From Candidatus Desantisbacteria bacterium CG1_02_49_89 (GTDB lineage Bacteria > Desantisbacteria > UBA1551): a DNA stretch of 5,486 nt. A program made the position numbers and the translations under genes. Shown here one piece after another: positions 5,252 to 5,486 of the stretch (positions within the stretch are counted from its first letter, which is position 1; each line of letters begins with the position of its first letter). The notes beneath the pieces are model-generated. The model was not told where the DNA came from. It saw only the letters and a list, made by a program, of their open reading frames with translations, and made no database searches. Location of the stretch: contig MNUP01000064.1 of NCBI GenBank assembly GCA_001871075.1, forward strand, positions 1 through 5,486, given 5' to 3'.

Positions 5252-5255
5252 ATCC

Positions 5256-5423
5256 TAGTGTGGTGTCACATAAATCCCTTGACATTTGATTCTGCTTTGA
5301 GTTGTCATTGCGAGCGACCAAAGGGAGCGTGGCAATCTCGATTTTTAGGTCGAGATTGCTTCGTCGTTAACACTCCTCGCAATGACAGCCCAAATGTAAA
5401 GATCTGTTAGAGACACCACACTA
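5256..5423. mobile_element. 164-bp MITE bounded by TA dinucleotides (Tc1/mariner-IS630-like)
   Basis: Terminal inverted repeats GTGTGGTGTC (5258-5267) and GACACCACAC (5412-5421) are flanked on both sides by TA within CTAG. This is the target preference and 2-bp duplication known for IS630/Tc1-mariner elements. The interior is a nested palindrome: ACATTTG/CAAATGT (5282-5288, 5391-5397), GTCATTGCGAG/CTCGCAATGAC (5304-5314, 5376-5386) and GCAATCTCGA/TCGAGATTGC (5332-5341, 5350-5359). It is too short to encode a transposase and would need one in trans. The core CATTGCGAG...GCAATCTCG resembles palindromes widely seen in bacterial intergenic DNA (from memory). Confidence 0.75.
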
Positions 5424-5486
5424 GTGTGGTGTTACATAAATCCCTTGACATTTGATTCTGCTTTGAGTTGTCATTGCGAGCGACCA
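5424..5486. mobile_element. Second copy of the same MITE, cut by the window end
   Basis: It starts with GTGTGGTGTT directly after the TA at 5422-5423 that closes the first copy. It matches copy 1 (5258-5320) at 62 of 63 positions; the only difference is T5433 against C5267. The two copies are in the same orientation and share one TA. Confidence 0.8.

Larger units (their letters stand above)
4680..5486. other. 807-nt gene-free, repeat-dense region after mraZ
   Basis: No convincing coding frame exists on either strand, and no recognisable tRNA or rRNA is seen. The stretch consists of short tandem arrays (unit 7 or 8 bp), GC-rich hairpins, two related pseudoknot-like elements and two MITE copies, each listed separately. 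It occupies the place where rsmH would be expected. Confidence 0.8.

Noticed and set aside
5279-5310. TTGACA at 5279 and 5445 as a -35 box in the MITE
   Set aside because: No -10-like hexamer occurs 16-18 nt downstream in either copy.

Overview
The window suggests an uncultivated anaerobic bacterium. It carries a [NiFe]-hydrogenase maturation gene (hypE), a cobamide/URO-D-type methyltransferase-like gene and a canonical sigma70-type promoter in front of mraZ. Its intergenic DNA is crowded with short tandem repeats and palindromes. A candidate-phylum lineage such as Omnitrophota would fit this style, but that is a low-confidence impression; no marker here fixes the taxon. The window cuts hypE at the left and ends inside a repeat at the right, so it may be a whole short contig.

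Layout, all genes on the + strand. (1) 1-996: hypE, lacking only a few N-terminal codons. (2) 997-1159: spacer with a small hairpin and a 9-bp tandem array ending 9 nt before the next start. (3) 1160-2776: a CCA-adding enzyme/poly(A) polymerase-type nucleotidyltransferase with an HD domain. It is interrupted in frame by a 132-bp palindrome-rich insert bounded by 8-bp direct repeats. (4) 2761-4023: a URO-D superfamily protein, overlapping the previous gene by 16 nt and so translationally coupled to it. (5) 4024-4232: a probable terminator running directly into a near-consensus promoter, then 10-bp-phased MraZ-type operator repeats that contain the ribosome binding site. (6) 4233-4679: mraZ, regulator of the division and cell-wall cluster. 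(7) 4680-5486: 807 nt with no gene, where rsmH/mraW would normally follow mraZ.

The non-coding block is the most interesting part. It holds two copies of an 8-bp tandem array, two 7-bp arrays, several strong hairpins and two diverged copies (A, about 4895-5008; B, about 5072-5188) of an element with crossed, pseudoknot-like complementarity. The two copies share spacing and show one compensatory base-pair change. The block ends with a 164-bp MITE bounded by TA dinucleotides, followed head-to-tail by the start of a second, nearly identical copy sharing a single TA.

Functionally the genes are separate housekeeping or metabolic items: hydrogenase cofactor maturation, tRNA 3'-end maturation, a methyl-transfer or decarboxylase-like enzyme, and cell-division control. 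Only the nucleotidyltransferase and URO-D genes look co-transcribed with confidence. No complete new multi-gene system is visible. The candidates for something undescribed are the in-frame palindromic insert and the paired pseudoknot-like element.
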